64,000 nucleotides of DNA, taken from contig JARZZO010000003.1 in NCBI GenBank assembly GCA_030544215.1, positions 24,499,879 to 24,563,878 of the forward strand, given 5' to 3'. This document shows, piece after piece, positions 10,848 through 22,990 of this stretch. The notes under the pieces were generated by a model that saw nothing but the letters and a program-made list of their open reading frames with translations, had not been told where the DNA came from and did no database searches. Positions within the stretch are counted from its first letter, which is position 1. The number at the start of each line of letters is the position of its first letter. Origin of the DNA: Zantedeschia hybrid cultivar. Lineage: Eukaryota > Streptophyta > Magnoliopsida > Alismatales > Araceae. The translations under genes were made by a program, and so were the position numbers.

Positions 10848-13800
10848 TGTTGTCACCAAAAAATTGAACAATAAGAAGAGCCTAAAGATTAACAAAGAAG
10901 GCCCAAATCAAAGAGAATTGAAAGGAAGAACTAAGCCTATTAATTCAAGCAAGAAAGGTCTAAGCAATTTTTTCAAAGAAAGCTCAAGTGAAGAATAATT
11001 AATGGACAACAGTCATGTCTATTTTACAAGCCAAACGAATAAAAAAAGAGGCCACTCTAGGGCCCAAATGGTGAAGCAATCCAATGGCACAACCGGGCCC
11101 ATTATCTCAAGCAAAGGAGGCCCAAGCAATTTTGTAAAAGAAGGCCCAAGTGAAGAAAGCTAATGGACAACTGTCATGACCATTCTTGCAAGCCCAAAGA
11201 AGTAAAAAAGGGATTACTTTTAGCCCAAATGATGAAGAAATCCAAGGGGGCAGGCCTAGGCCCATTATCTCAAGCAAAAGAAGCCTAATAGGGCCAATTT
11301 GGGCCCAAAAAGTAAAGGCCAAAGCCCAATTTCTTGGCAGCCTTCAAAAGGGCCCAAATGGTCCCCCCCATGGCCTATTTTTATCCCTTTGGCCCATGGT
11401 CAAATCTGCCCAAAGGAGGATAAGAAGAAAAGCAAGTGGTCCCCCTCTCAAGATTCTTCTAGAAGAGGGTCGGTGAAAAGCAAAATGAGAAGCCAATCAT
11501 GATTCTCCAAGTGTTATGGCCTCATTGGAGGGCTCTCAAGAGAGGTTTCTTATCCCTAATTCAAGGCTAATGGATGCCTAATCTACTCCCCAAAAGTAAT
11601 CCAACTTTATGTATAAAAGAACTCCCATCTTCTACAAGAAAAAGTTGGAGACAAAAATCCCAAAAAATAGAAAAGAGAAGAAGAAAAGTGAGAGAGCAAG
11701 ATTGTAGGCTTCAAGAGCCATTCTCCCTTCTCATCCCCTCTCTAAGGTAGAGTGGGGGTGAAGAAGGAATCTATTTCTGTCTCCTTGCTTTCTTATAATG
11801 TTTTCCTTCATTTTGATATTCATAGAAACTTCTATCTCCCCCTTGATGTTCATCCATGATGATTGAAAGCAATGAAATGCAATGTTCAGATTTCCTATGT
11901 CTGTTTTGTGAATCTGCTGGTTATCTTGCTTTTATGGCATTTTTTCCTTCATAAGGTATGTGTTTTCTGTGTAGGGATGGTAGAGGGGCCTTTCTAGTTT
12001 ATAGAAATGGTCTCCTCAAGCCTTAAAACCCCCTAAATATGGAGATATGACCCGAAATGTGCTTTGCTATCCAGATTTCCTGAAAATTGGTTTTTCATTT
12101 ATTTGTCTTTGGTTTTGGGGTTTTTCAAGGTGGCTTGGCCTTCCATGACCCTTAGGAGCACATCCCCTCCATGGATGATGTTCCCCCAAAGCTAAACATT
12201 AAGAGAAATCCCCTAAGTTTCATATCTATTAAGATCTAAGTTTTTATTTTCATGTTGGAACGGAATGGGTTTTGTTTAGACCTTTTTTCTTTAATGGCTA
12301 AGGGTTTAGGTCCTAGAGGTTCTCAAGGAGGTTCCCTCACTATTTGAGGATGAGCTTTTTTGGGTAGAAACCCTCTAACATGGAGCCAAGAAGGAGAGAT
12401 CCATGGAAAAGATAAAAAATATAGTTAAGTTTCTTATATGTTCATATTCAAGTTTTCATGATATTTTCCTAAAGAAATGTATCTAAAATGTATTTTAAAT
12501 AAATATTTTAGGCCTTGTACCTTTTATACTTTATTTTATATCATTTGGGTTAGTTTTAAACCCATTTTTTACCGAAAATCTGGGTTTCAGCCTGAGTCTG
12601 GGGTTTGCAGGTGCTACAGTGTTGAGTCTGCGCCTCCCTACGCAGACTCAGCGCCAGTAGCAGGTTTTGAGTCTGCGCCTCTTCCAAGTAGGTTTTTGGG
12701 CTTTAGGTGATTCTTTGATCCTCCCCCAAGTTGTCCAAATGTTCCTTGGACCTAGGGCTATCCCTTTGAAGCCCAATGAAGGTTCTAAATGGCTTGGACT
12801 TTGGGTTGTTAAGCCCTTAATGTTTCAAATCGAAGTTTTGCCATATATTTTAAGCTTTTAAATGTTTTCCGATGTTTTTTAAGGATGTCCCAATCTAAGG
12901 GTGCTAGCCATCTCATATTGGGTAACCCATCAAGGGCTCTCATACAAAAAACATCATTCTTGTGTTCCCATTTCTATGGGTTCATTTAGGTGATGTGTCC
13001 CGAAGTCCCAATGAGTTGGTGGAGTTCCTTGATCCCCAAATGTAGAAATGGAATGGGTGATTCCCTATGGATAATCCTTTCATTTTGAAGGCATTAAGGG
13101 CACCCTTTAGGTGAGTGGTTGGATGCTCGACACGCTCTCCTTTATAGCCACCTCCATGATTCATGGCTACATGTGATCCTCTAGGGAAATTGGTGGAGTT
13201 CCTTACTCCCCAAATGTAAAGATGCTTTGGATTACCCCTTGTGGGTTTTTCTTATATCTTGAAGGCATTAAGGGCACCCTTTGGGTGAGTGGTTGGATGC
13301 TCGGCACGCCCCCCTTTATAGCCATCCCTATGGTCTATTAGCCATTACATATCTCTTTAAGGGAATTGGTCCTTCGGGTCCCTTCATGCCATGACCCTTC
13401 ATGAAGATCTTAAACCTTTTCGTTGGGTTTTCCTAATGAAAGGTTAAAATTCAACTTGGAATCACTATATTGAGCATTTTCAATGCTTTATAAAGTGACT
13501 CAAGAAGAATGAGATAAACATGAAGAAATCATGTCATTTGAAGAAATCTATACAAGAACCACTCTTTGAAAAGACCTCATGTATCCATACTCAACTTTTG
13601 AGATTTCTCAGTGTTATCCTCCCCAAATTTGTAGTGATTCTTGGATCACCTCAAGTTGAAAGAGGTATAAATATGAAATTATGCTATGATTTTGAGTCTG
13701 TGCACCTATAACCATGGAAATTCGATTGGGAATGGGGTACAATTTGTTTTCCTCGACTCCGGATTTCATATTTTAACTTTAATGGTTGAAACTAACCCCT

Positions 13801-15987
13801 TGATGGATTTAATTGCAGCTTGAACTGTGCAGGAAATTCAAAAATCAAATTTCAGACTTGAGTCTGCGCCACTGTTCTGAGTCTGCGCACCCTTGCGCAG
13901 ACTCAACTCAAAATTGTCAAAGAGGCCTTGCATGGGCTGATAGACTCATTTATGGTTCAAGTAACTCAAATAATTAAAGTAAATTCATTCAAAAAAGGTT
14001 TAAGATAGCTATCTTCTATTTTAAATAAATACAAAATTTCAAACACAAGTTGAGTCTGCACAACTTTCATAAGCTCATTTCAAATGAAAAAGTTAACTAA
14101 ACAATAAATCAAATTGCTCAAATCACTCACAATCATATATCAAACACTCCATATCATTTAAATAAACATCCATTTACAAAAAGGATCCAAATCCCTTTAA
14201 AATGAACCAAAATTACAAGTTCAGCTGAGTCTGCGCACCCCTTGCGCAGACTCAAACCCATTTTTCTTGTCTCCTTGATATTTGAAGCTTCCTAACTCTT
14301 TGAAATGCTTGGAATTCCCCTCAACCTCAGGATGTTCCATCTTTTCAAGAATCTTGCTCAAATTCTGTTTGAACTTGAGTCTGCACATCAATCCCAAGGC
14401 CAAAACCTCGTCTCTTGGCTCCCAAATCATGTCCGCAGCTCCAAATCTGTAAATAATCATCAAACAAAACATAAAATCAAGTTATCCCACAAAAAATCCA
14501 ATAAAACAACTCAAAATAAAAAAATCCAAAATTTAGACTTGAGTTTGCGCATCCTGGCCAAACTCAGTCCTGAAATTCACAAAAAATTAAAAATCAACTT
14601 CCTGAGCACTAAAAGATGATCTAAAACCCTCTAAAAATCAAGTTTATTCTTATCTATCAGAATATCAAATAAAAACACCAAGTTGTTCTTGAAAAGATGC
14701 AAAAAATAACTTAAATCCCAAATTTGGTCTTTTTGACCTTAATTTCCCCCCAAATTAAATCCAAAAATTTACATAAAAACTTTATACTTTATATAAGCCA
14801 AAAACATAAATAAAAGCTTAAAACTCCTTTCACAAAAAATATAAAAAATGCTAAACAATTTGATAAACAATGAGTCTGCGCTCTATAGCGTACACTCAAC
14901 CTTAAATTCCTAAAATCTGGTATTTTGGCTATTAAAATTCCATTAAATCAAATTTAACTCTTAAGAATAAAACATATATTTTCCACAAATCAAAACCCAA
15001 ACAAAAAATGATAACTTTTTCCTAAAAAATCACATAAAAATTTGAAAAATGGGCTTATGACAGGTGAGTCTGCGCTACCCTGCGTAGACTCAGCCCCTCA
15101 TTGCTAAAATCCAAATCTTTTAACTCTAATTCTTTTAAAATTAAATAAAAAAACCCCAAGATAAAAATAAAATACTTTCTATAAATAAGAAATCAAATAA
15201 AACTCATTTTTGCTCTTTTGTAAAACATAAAAAATACCTAAAAGAAGCCTCACTTCAACCTTGCTCATTCTCTAAAAACCTATAAATTCAAAACATAAAA
15301 GGCATACATATTGAAACATAAAAAATACCTTTCCATATCTTACAAATCAAATCTAAAATCTTTTCACTTCAAAACTGAAAAAACACAATAAGAAATCTTT
15401 TTTAAACTCCCTTGATAAAAAATGTCATCCACTTCAATCAAAACACCATAAAAAAGGTTTTCACTCCTCTCACAAATCACAAAATCAAAATAAGACAAGC
15501 ATTCTCATTGGTAACAAATGTGTTTGTGCATCCCTACACAGACTCAACTTCATATTCACTTCCAAATTTAAAAAATTCAATAAATCTTCAATGCATCCAC
15601 ATAAATCAATTCAAAAAGAGTAAAAAATGTCTCTCATCATCATCCATCAATAAAAATCAATAAGTCAAGTCTTGTGCAAACCCAACTCTAAACTAAAAAT
15701 GAGTTTTCTTCTAAAAAAAAAACTGAAATTCATTTATTTTTCAAATGCAAGCTTGTATATCTTACTTATATCATTTCAAAGGGTGTTATTCTATTCTTCC
15801 GACGATTAATCAAGGGTTTTCCTCTTAGGAGGATGTAATTAACACTATTCCATTTATGGGTAGCGGGATCAGGTCGAAGAACTACGCATTCATCTGATTG
15901 AGTCAGGTAGAGCGCACAAATAACAAATCTAAATCAAAATAAAAAAATCAAGATCAAGTGTATTTTTTCCCTAAAAAATGTACGACA
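10848..15987 (+). repeat. 5' LTR of the Ogre-like element (5140 bp)
   Basis: It begins TGTTGTCACC and ends ACGACA, and is collinear with 32574-37880 with a few differences per hundred bases by eye. Differences include a roughly 115-bp insertion in the 3' LTR near 33425-33540 and a roughly 55-bp segment present only in the 3' LTR near 36550-36605. TGAGTCTGCGC-type palindromes lie at about 12622-12650, 13878-13906, 14225-14254, 14540-14570, 14870-14900, 15065-15095 and 15515-15548. The TATA box lies only about 765 bp in, so about 4.3 kb of the LTR would be R-U5 or transcribed leader. No coding capacity is supported. Confidence 0.95.
11612..11619 (+). promoter_or_regulatory. Candidate TATA box of the Ogre 5' LTR
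   Basis: TATAAAAG occurs here and at the matching place of the other LTR (33338-33345). Its conservation in an otherwise diverging pair, with a plausible start about 30 bp downstream, supports a promoter role. Confidence 0.6.
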
Positions 15988-15995
15988 ATCTCTTT

Positions 15996-16013
15996 TGGCA
16001 CGCCCGGTGGGAC
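15996..16013 (+). other. Primer-binding site of the Ogre-like element
   Basis: TGGCACGCCCGGTGGGAC begins 8 bases after the LTR end. It starts with TGG, the complement of a tRNA CCA end. Ogre elements are known to use a tRNA-Arg-type primer site of this kind. I could not align a tRNA here. Confidence 0.8.
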
Positions 16014-16523
16014 TTGTCATCCCTTCATCTTCTCGTCGGAAGAATAAGAATGACATCCATTCTTTGAAGTTATTGATTATCTCTTTGTTGTATTACAGGA
16101 GACTCAATGGAATCGAAAGTTTTCTTCAGCCCTCTGGTGGTCGAGAACCATGCTCGCTATGGCTACCTGGCGGTACCTGTGGCATTCGGGAGCTTCCCTC
16201 CCGTTATTGGTTTTCCGAATTTTCTCGGGGTGGTCTTCATGCGACCTGAGATTATAACTGATAATCCTCAAGCACAAGTAATCAACTGCTGCACTATTCA
16301 CAATCATGCTGCATCATCTTCAAGACAATATCAGGGAAATACCTGAAAGGGTCAAAATCCCCAATTCAATTCAAAGGAAATCTCTGCACAATGGTCTAGG
16401 ACCAAAAAATCAATTCTTATTTAGAGTCTGCGGATCTTTCTAGATGGCAGCAAAGTTGATACTTCCGAAGACCGACTGGTTCCAAATATTCCAGTTCAAA
16501 ACACATTCCAGGTCTTTGAAGAC
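16014..16523 (+). other. Untranslated leader of the Ogre-like element
   Basis: No frame here is convincing, and there is no room for the separate ORF1 known from several Ogre elements. One half-motif AGAGTCTGCGG occurs near 16422. Confidence 0.5.
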
Positions 16524-18640
16524 ATGGACAGAGAAAGAATGAAAAATGAAAGAAAAGAAAAAGGAAAAGCTAAGATTCAAATGTCGGAAAAGCAAGAAAG
16601 AAATCCCAAACCAGCTTATTGTTATAGGATGAAATATTGTCAGGAGCCACCAGCAAAACAAATCTGGGTGCCTAAACATCAAGAAGACAAATATGTACAA
16701 GAAAAATCAAAGCCAATCTTCCAGTCACAAAGGTGGAAAATATGGAAACCAATTCAAAGGCAGTTGCCTCATGCTGAGTTGCCAAAAAGAAAGAAGTCAA
16801 GAGAAAGATATGAAAATGAAACATCTGTATTCCAAAGGCTGCAGCCGAAACCTCCTTCCGCAAGGAGATCAGCAAAATTCACCCAAGGAAGCTTGATAAT
16901 TTATTCATGGCATACTATCAACAAGTATGCGGTACTCCCTGAAGATCTAGAAGAAGTCAAAGATTTAGCCTCAAGGCCGGGTCTAGTTACCCGAAGAATG
17001 CAAGCGGCAGCTATAGTTGCCCAAAATTTTCCTACCTTATTGGAAAACATTGATGAAGAAGCGGAGCTATCTGCAAATGTCATTGAAGCATTAGGAGAAG
17101 CTCTTTCTGCACCAGCAGAGCAGCAGCTTCCACAGCAAATCAATCAACAAAAAGAAGCAGAACCAAGCATAACTCAGTTGTTATTACAATAAATTGAGTT
17201 GTTGAAAAAGCAATTGAAAGAAAAAGATGGCCAAATACAGGGGGCAGGCTGGGCTGGTAAATAAGGAGGTGCTTCAACTTCCTCTTATCCTCGGGTGGCT
17301 AACCCTCTAGTTCCACCTCCTCCGTCTCAAAATCTTCTAAATATATCCATGCAGTCATTTAGGCCTGTGCCTATGAATGAAACACCTACATATATTCAAG
17401 TATCCAATAGTCAAGCTGCTCCTGCAATAGTATTGCAAGACAATTTGAACTCAAATTTGCCATTTCAAACCTCCCAAGTTCAAGGAGTTAATTTCTTCCC
17501 AAATCCAGTAGATCCTGCTGTGGCTCAAAGGCTGATGCTAGAACAGCTCATTGATATGAAGCTGGCAGAAAGAGTGGAAGGGACATCCATAGTATATGAT
17601 GTGTACAAAGTACCATATCCGGTGCATCATGCTATGAAGAGGCTTCTGCTGGGAATGACCAAAGTGCCCAAATTTGAAAAATTAAATGGCCAGGGAAATC
17701 CAAAAGAACACTTGGCATATTATAATAGAGCAATGGGAGACCTAGCCACTGATGAATCTTATATGCTGAAATTTTTTGGGTCTTCATTAACTAGACTCGC
17801 ATTTGAGTGGTATTCTTCTCTTCGGCCTGGTTCTGTTGCAGGGTGGGCCGACCTTCAGAAGCAATTTCAAGACAGATTTTACCTGGTGGAGAGAGAGATC
17901 ACTCTGGCATAGCTATATATTGTGAAACAAGAAAACAATGAAAATGCTTCCAAATTCATTGCTAGGTGGAGAAATTTTAGCATGAAATGCAAAAGACCAC
18001 CATGTCAAGAAGACGCAGTGGTGATATGCAAAAGTAATCTGAAAAATGAAGTCCTTGAAAGGCTGGTAGCCATTGAAATCAAATCTTTGACAAATTGAAT
18101 ACTGTGGTATCAGAAGTTGAAAGTTTTCTGAGCCGATCCAGAAGTGAACCAAGCAACAACAAAGGAAAATTTGATAGAAGAAATGCTCCACGTGAGTCAA
18201 ATACAGTAGATTTATCTACGTTCATCACGGAGCAACAAAAGAAAGGTCCAGTCACGCAGGCCGAAACCACCAACAATAGAGAGAAAGAAGTCCGAACCTT
18301 ATCTTCTCTCAAAGACAGAATGAACAGGCCATACAACTTCCCAAAAGACAAAACTCGTGTTCTATTTGAATGGGCACGAAAATACAATCAGATTGTGTTA
18401 CCAGAGTCGAAAAGGCCAGAAGATGCTAAAAGATCTAATGATCCAAATTATTGTCCATATCACCAAATCATGGGACATCCTATTGAAGAATGCTATGTGT
18501 TCAAAGATGCAGTTGAGAAATTAATTCAGAAAGGTGTCCTGAAGATGGGAGATCATCTTGTCGATCCTCCACAGCCTCATGCCTGGACAAAAGCAAATGT
18601 GGCATCTGTAAATGTGTATCATATGGTTTATATTTACTAG
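16524..18640 (+). pseudogene. gag: gag of the Ogre-like element, interrupted
   Basis: One frame runs from ATG 16524 to about 18080 with in-frame stops at 17190-17192 (TAA), 17262-17264 (TAA) and 17910-17912 (TAG). It then shifts to the frame read from 18095. The N-terminal third is strongly basic (MDRERMKNERKEKGK...). A glutamine-rich spacer follows. The gag fold is at about 17650-18080 (FEKLNGQGNPKEHL, RLAFEWYSSLRPGS, FIARWRNF). The C-terminal part has a zinc-knuckle-like segment NYCPYHQIMGHPIEEC at about 18450-18495. The protein would form the capsid and package the RNA. It is in register with the downstream protease region only after further breaks. Confidence 0.85.
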
Positions 18641-19535
18641 TCATTAAGCTCAGAAACTGCAGAAAAAAGCACATAAGCCACCTATGAGCAATTGGTACTT
18701 CAACCACTCCAAGCATCTCAGTGGCAAACAGTCAAAAAGAAGTCAAGATCTCATATCAAGCAAAAATCATCAGAAGTATATATTCAAGGGGGTATTCTAC
18801 GACGGCCGACATACGTTCAACCCGTCCCTCCACCAAATTTGGATAATATGATATCCAATATGGCTAAAATGGTTTTATCTGCACCAGTTAAAGCTGCAAC
18901 TTCAAGCAAAAAATAATGTGTGTCTTTCCTTCAGCAGGAGACATCCCAATCAAGTTCAAATTACCCTGCTCCAACAAGCAGTATATGGAAATGGGTAGAT
19001 ACTCATACTGTAAGAAGGGTTACCAACAGAAAGAAAAACAGAAACACCAATACCAATTCTACCTAAGGGTAAAGATCCGTTGTCAAAGTTGCAACAGCTA
19101 ATAGACAGCTTGGATGAATATGAACAACCTCAAAGAAAGCCAACAAAGTTGAAGCATTATATCCCATGGGAGAAACTCCAAAATATGAAAATGAAGCAAA
19201 TACATAAAGAAGCCCTATTTTGGGAACATGAAGTCAAAAAGCCGAAGACTGATGATAATCAGGAAAATGGGAGAGAAGAGCAGGAAGGCACTTGCACTGT
19301 CATGTCTTGCAACACAATATCAACAATAAATGAAAGTGAAGATGATGAGGAGGAAGAAATATTCCTTGTTCCAAAAATAGAAGTGATGGAAAGCTCCACA
19401 TCAACTCCAAATGAGCAACATGTCACCCACTCTGGCGAAAAGTGGGGACGAAAGCCACCATTGGCTACCACTCAAAAAACTATCCAGCTGCAAGGGGAAG
19501 CACCATATGTTATCACAGAACTATAATTCAGAGGA
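18641..19535 (+). pseudogene. gag-protease linker of the Ogre-like element
   Basis: Translated fragments continue in changing frames (18692-18916 with QWQTVKKKSRSHIKQKS, 19080-19526 with an acidic SEDDEEEEIFLVPKIE stretch). The composition matches the long, poorly conserved linker of Ogre polyproteins. At least two frame changes or stops separate it from gag and from the protease frame. No domain is recognised. Confidence 0.55.
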
Positions 19536-21257
19536 ATGAAATCCATGCCTTTGTCAAAAAGAAATATTCAAATCCTGCCTCCGGTCGAGCTATATCCAGA
19601 AAATTCTGATCAAGAAAATGGGGTGTTACCCTCTTTATATGAATTCATGACAGTTCAAAAGTCTGCAAAGAAAAGCAAACAAGTCCAACAGCAGCCGTTT
19701 GAAGAACAAGAGCCTCAGGTTGCCTCTCTAGAAGTTCATGACAATGAAAAAGCAGAAAAGAAAGTCATCGGCTTACTAAAAAGGTTGCCATCTAAATTTA
19801 CTGTGTGGGAAGTTTTGTCACTCAGTGAGGAATTGCGAAAGGCTCTCATTGCAGCTTTAAAAACTCCTCAAATTTATGAAGCTCATGCAGCAGAAATTCA
19901 AGAAATACCCTATGAGTCATTCACAGCTTCCATCACCTTCACTGAGGATGATATGTTACTACCTACAAATGACCACAACAGGCCACTCTACATGAGAGGA
20001 AAGATAAATGGACAATATGTCAATAGAATTCTGGTTGATCAAGGCTCTGCTGTCAGCATCATGCCTCTCAGAACTTTCCAGAAATTTCATTTTCATATGC
20101 ACCTAAGAAGAGTGCAAGATTTCAAAATAGCTGGATTCAACCAGAAGTCAGAAACACCAATTGGGGCAGCTGAATTTGAAATGGTCGTCGGTGACTTTCA
20201 CTTCACAGTCCTCTTCCATATCATAAATTATGATACCACATATAAAGCTTTGCTTGGGCGGCCATGGCTACATCAATATTTTGTGGTGTCCTCCTCATTG
20301 CATCAATGCATTAAATTTCCCTGGGAAGGACAAATACAACGAGTTTTCGCTGATCTCGAGCCTTTTGAGGTTCATGAATGCCATCTTATGGATGCCAACC
20401 TCTATATACCTCCACCCCTGGAGGAAAAAGAAGATAAAGAAATAAGAAAGCCTGATACCAGTCGGAGCAGGGAATGGTTTCCTCCTCTACCAAATATCGG
20501 CTCTCTCAGTCTTGAAGACAAAGAAGCTACAGTTCTGAAAAGTCCTTCCGCAAAGACAATCAAACAACAAGATGTACTCTCTATAGACGTCATGGTCCCA
20601 ATCGGACTAATGCATCCTATTGAAGAGTATGAATGTCAGCTCGTAGAGCCTTTGAAGAAATTCGTGGTTCCTCATGAAGATGGACATAAAACATTCTTTT
20701 ATAGAGCTGATGAGCAGTCGGCTATTGAAGACAAAGATTGCTATATTCCTGATGTAGAAGAAGAATTATGGGTTGACATCATGGGTCTCCCAGACATGAC
20801 AAAGCATACTGAGGAATTAGCTAAGGCTCAGTCAATTTCATTATATCAAACAAAAAAGGAATGGAGTAGGTTCCAACAGCTATGGTACCCTCCTAACATG
20901 TCCAAAGCATTGATGCAACATACACAATATCTAGGCTTGGGATATACCTTGTCGAAAGAAGAAACTCCTGAATTATCAGTAAATATGACATCTATTTTGC
21001 CAGAAATTTCAGAAATTGCACAAGCAATATATGATGACTATGATGAAGAGCAACCCACGGGTCAGTCTATTCAAGAAAGTCAGCCAGAAGCTGATCAATC
21101 TCCTATTCCGGTATGTCAATGCTGGAAACATCTTGAAGAAGAAACATCCAAGTCTCAGAAGTCAAAGAAAATGATATCCCAAGTTCCAATATGGTTCAGA
21201 ATATACCAGAAGAACAAGAAAATCCACCTATCATCCCTGAACCTCATGTTAACATAG
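19536..21257 (+). CDS. pro: Protease-containing part of the Ogre polyprotein (573 codons, open)
   Basis: This is the longest intact frame of the Ogre. The aspartic-protease active-site motif is ILVDQGSAVSIMPL at about residues 166-180, where DQGSA takes the place of DTGAS. The flap-side segment is YKALLGRPWLHQ at about residues 237-248. After it comes an acidic, proline-rich linker that leads to the RT frame, which overlaps from 21191 in another frame. The enzyme would process the polyprotein. The first ATG at 19536 is the start of the open frame and not necessarily a translation start, because the part is normally made as gag-pro-pol. An intron between protease and RT is known from Ogre elements. 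I did not establish its sites here. Confidence 0.85.
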   Translation: MKSMPLSKRNIQILPPVELYPENSDQENGVLPSLYEFMTVQKSAKKSKQVQQQPFEEQEPQVASLEVHDNEKAEKKVIGLLKRLPSKFTVWEVLSLSEELRKALIAALKTPQIYEAHAAEIQEIPYESFTASITFTEDDMLLPTNDHNRPLYMRGKINGQYVNRILVDQGSAVSIMPLRTFQKFHFHMHLRRVQDFKIAGFNQKSETPIGAAEFEMVVGDFHFTVLFHIINYDTTYKALLGRPWLHQYFVVSSSLHQCIKFPWEGQIQRVFADLEPFEVHECHLMDANLYIPPPLEEKEDKEIRKPDTSRSREWFPPLPNIGSLSLEDKEATVLKSPSAKTIKQQDVLSIDVMVPIGLMHPIEEYECQLVEPLKKFVVPHEDGHKTFFYRADEQSAIEDKDCYIPDVEEELWVDIMGLPDMTKHTEELAKAQSISLYQTKKEWSRFQQLWYPPNMSKALMQHTQYLGLGYTLSKEETPELSVNMTSILPEISEIAQAIYDDYDEEQPTGQSIQESQPEADQSPIPVCQCWKHLEEETSKSQKSKKMISQVPIWFRIYQKNKKIHLSSLNLMLT

Positions 21258-22266
21258 GTCAAAGGGAAGATGAGCTCACTCAGCTTATAGAAAATCAACA
21301 GGCAGATCCTGCCCCAAATATTTTCACAGTAGATCAATCAAATGAAATTGACCAAGAAGTCAACGAAATTGAAGCAGAAATTGAAGAAGAAGTAAATGAA
21401 GAAGATCTAATGGAGCTCCAGCCAGCACCTCCAGAACTTGAAGATGGAGGGCAAGCTACGGTTGATGAACTCCTGGAAATCAATTTGGGCTTTGAAGAAG
21501 ACCCAAAACCAGCATATATAAGTGCATTGCTCAGTCAAGAACAACAACAAGCATATATTTCGCTTCTGAGGAAATTCCGGGATTGTTTTGCCTGGTCCTA
21601 TAAAGAAATGCCTGGGTTAGATCCAGAAGTAGCTCAACATGAGCTGGCCATTGATCTAGCCATCGAGCCAATCAAACAAGCTCCGAGAAGAATGATGCCG
21701 GAGTTGATAAACAAAATCAATGCTGAAGTCGACAAGTTAATTTATGTTGGCTTCGTACTAGAAAATCAATATACAACATGGCTGACATATATTGTTCCAG
21801 TCAAAAAGAAGAATGGACAGATTAGAATCTGTGTAGACTTCAGAGATCTAAACAAGGCATGCCCAAAGGATGACTTCCCAGTGCCTATTACAGATTCATG
21901 GTCGATGCTACCACAGGACATGAAGCTTTGTCTTTTATGGATGGATCGTCGGGATATAATCAAATATGGATGGCTGACAAGGATAAGATCCATACTACCT
22001 TCAGAACTCCTAAAGGAATCTTCCACTACAAAAGAATGCCCTTCGGCCTTAAGAACGCCGGTGCAACATACTAAAGAGCAATGACCAAGATATTTGATGA
22101 ATTCTTTTATCAACAAGTTGAATGTTATATTGATGACTTAGTTGTCAAAACCAAGAAAAAGGAAGATCATATGCAAGATCTCCGCACCATATTTGAAAGG
22201 CTGAGGCAATACAGCTTGAAAATGAACCCCATGAAGTGTGCCTTCGGAGTTTCAAAAAATTTCTGA
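21191..22266 (+). pseudogene. RT: Reverse transcriptase of the Ogre-like element, frameshifted
   Basis: The frame from 21191 covers an acidic lead-in, then FRDCFAWSYKEMPGLDPEVAQHEL and VKKKNGQIRICVDFRDLNKACPKDDFP. Near 21895 the frame breaks. The continuation in another frame would carry the FMDG and GYNQ region up to about 22070. The frame from 22081 carries the catalytic YIDD (CYIDDLVVKTKKKEDH) and LKMNPMKCAFGVS. A stop separates the last two. So all core RT motifs are present but not in one frame, and the enzyme cannot be made from this copy without correction. Confidence 0.9.
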
Positions 22267-22990
22267 GCTTTATTGTCAGATATAGGGGCATTGAAATAGA
22301 CCCGATTAAAATCAAAGCTATCCAGGAGCTTCCGCCTCCGAAGAATCTCAAAGAGCTGCAGTCCCTTCAGAGACGGCTCGCATACATTCGAAGGTTCATA
22401 TCCAACCTAGCCGGACGGTGTGAACCCTTCTCTAAATTAATGAAGAAAGATACCCCATTCATATGGGATGATGAATGTCAAAATGCGCTTGAGAAAATCA
22501 AGCAATATCTTGTATCGCCACCCGTGCTGGGGGCACCTATCAAAGGCCAGTCATTAATCTTATATATCGCTGCTCAGGAGACTTCTCTAGGGGCAATGCT
22601 GGCACAAGACAATGAAGACGGCAAAGAGCAAGCACTATATTACTTAAGCAGAAGCCTGATCGGGGCTGAACTCTAGTACTCACCTATCGAAAAGATATGC
22701 TTAGCCCTGGTCTTTGCAACTAAAAGACTTAGACACTATATGCTATCACATGAAATCCAGCTCATCTCTAGGGCTGATCCTCTCAAATATATCCTAAATC
22801 GACCAGCCTTGAAAGGTCATTTGGGCAAATGGGCAGTCCTCTTCATGGAGTTCGACATCAAATATGTCCCTTAGAAAGCCATCAAAGGTCAAGCCATTGC
22901 AGACTTCTTGGCAACACATCCAGTGCCAGAAGATTCACCGTTGGTTACCGACTTGCCAGATGAAGAAACATTAGAAGCTAACCATACATA
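22236..22990 (+). pseudogene. RH: RNase H (first, Ty3/gypsy type) of the Ogre-like element
   Basis: The RT thumb/connection GIEIDPIKIKAIQELPPPKN and RRLAYIRRFISNLAGRCEPF is followed by the RNase H fold (LILYIAAQETSLGAMLAQ, ALYYLSRSL, PIEKICLALVFATKRLRHYM). In-frame TAG at 22674-22676 falls where related elements have glutamine (EL*YSPIEK), and a second TAG stands at 22872-22874 (VP*KAIKGQ). A frame change separates it from the RT frame near 22240-22266. Confidence 0.85.

Noticed and set aside
12622..15700. Regularly spaced palindromes resembling a CRISPR array
   Set aside because: Spacing is irregular, units are not adjacent to uniform spacers, and the context is a plant LTR.
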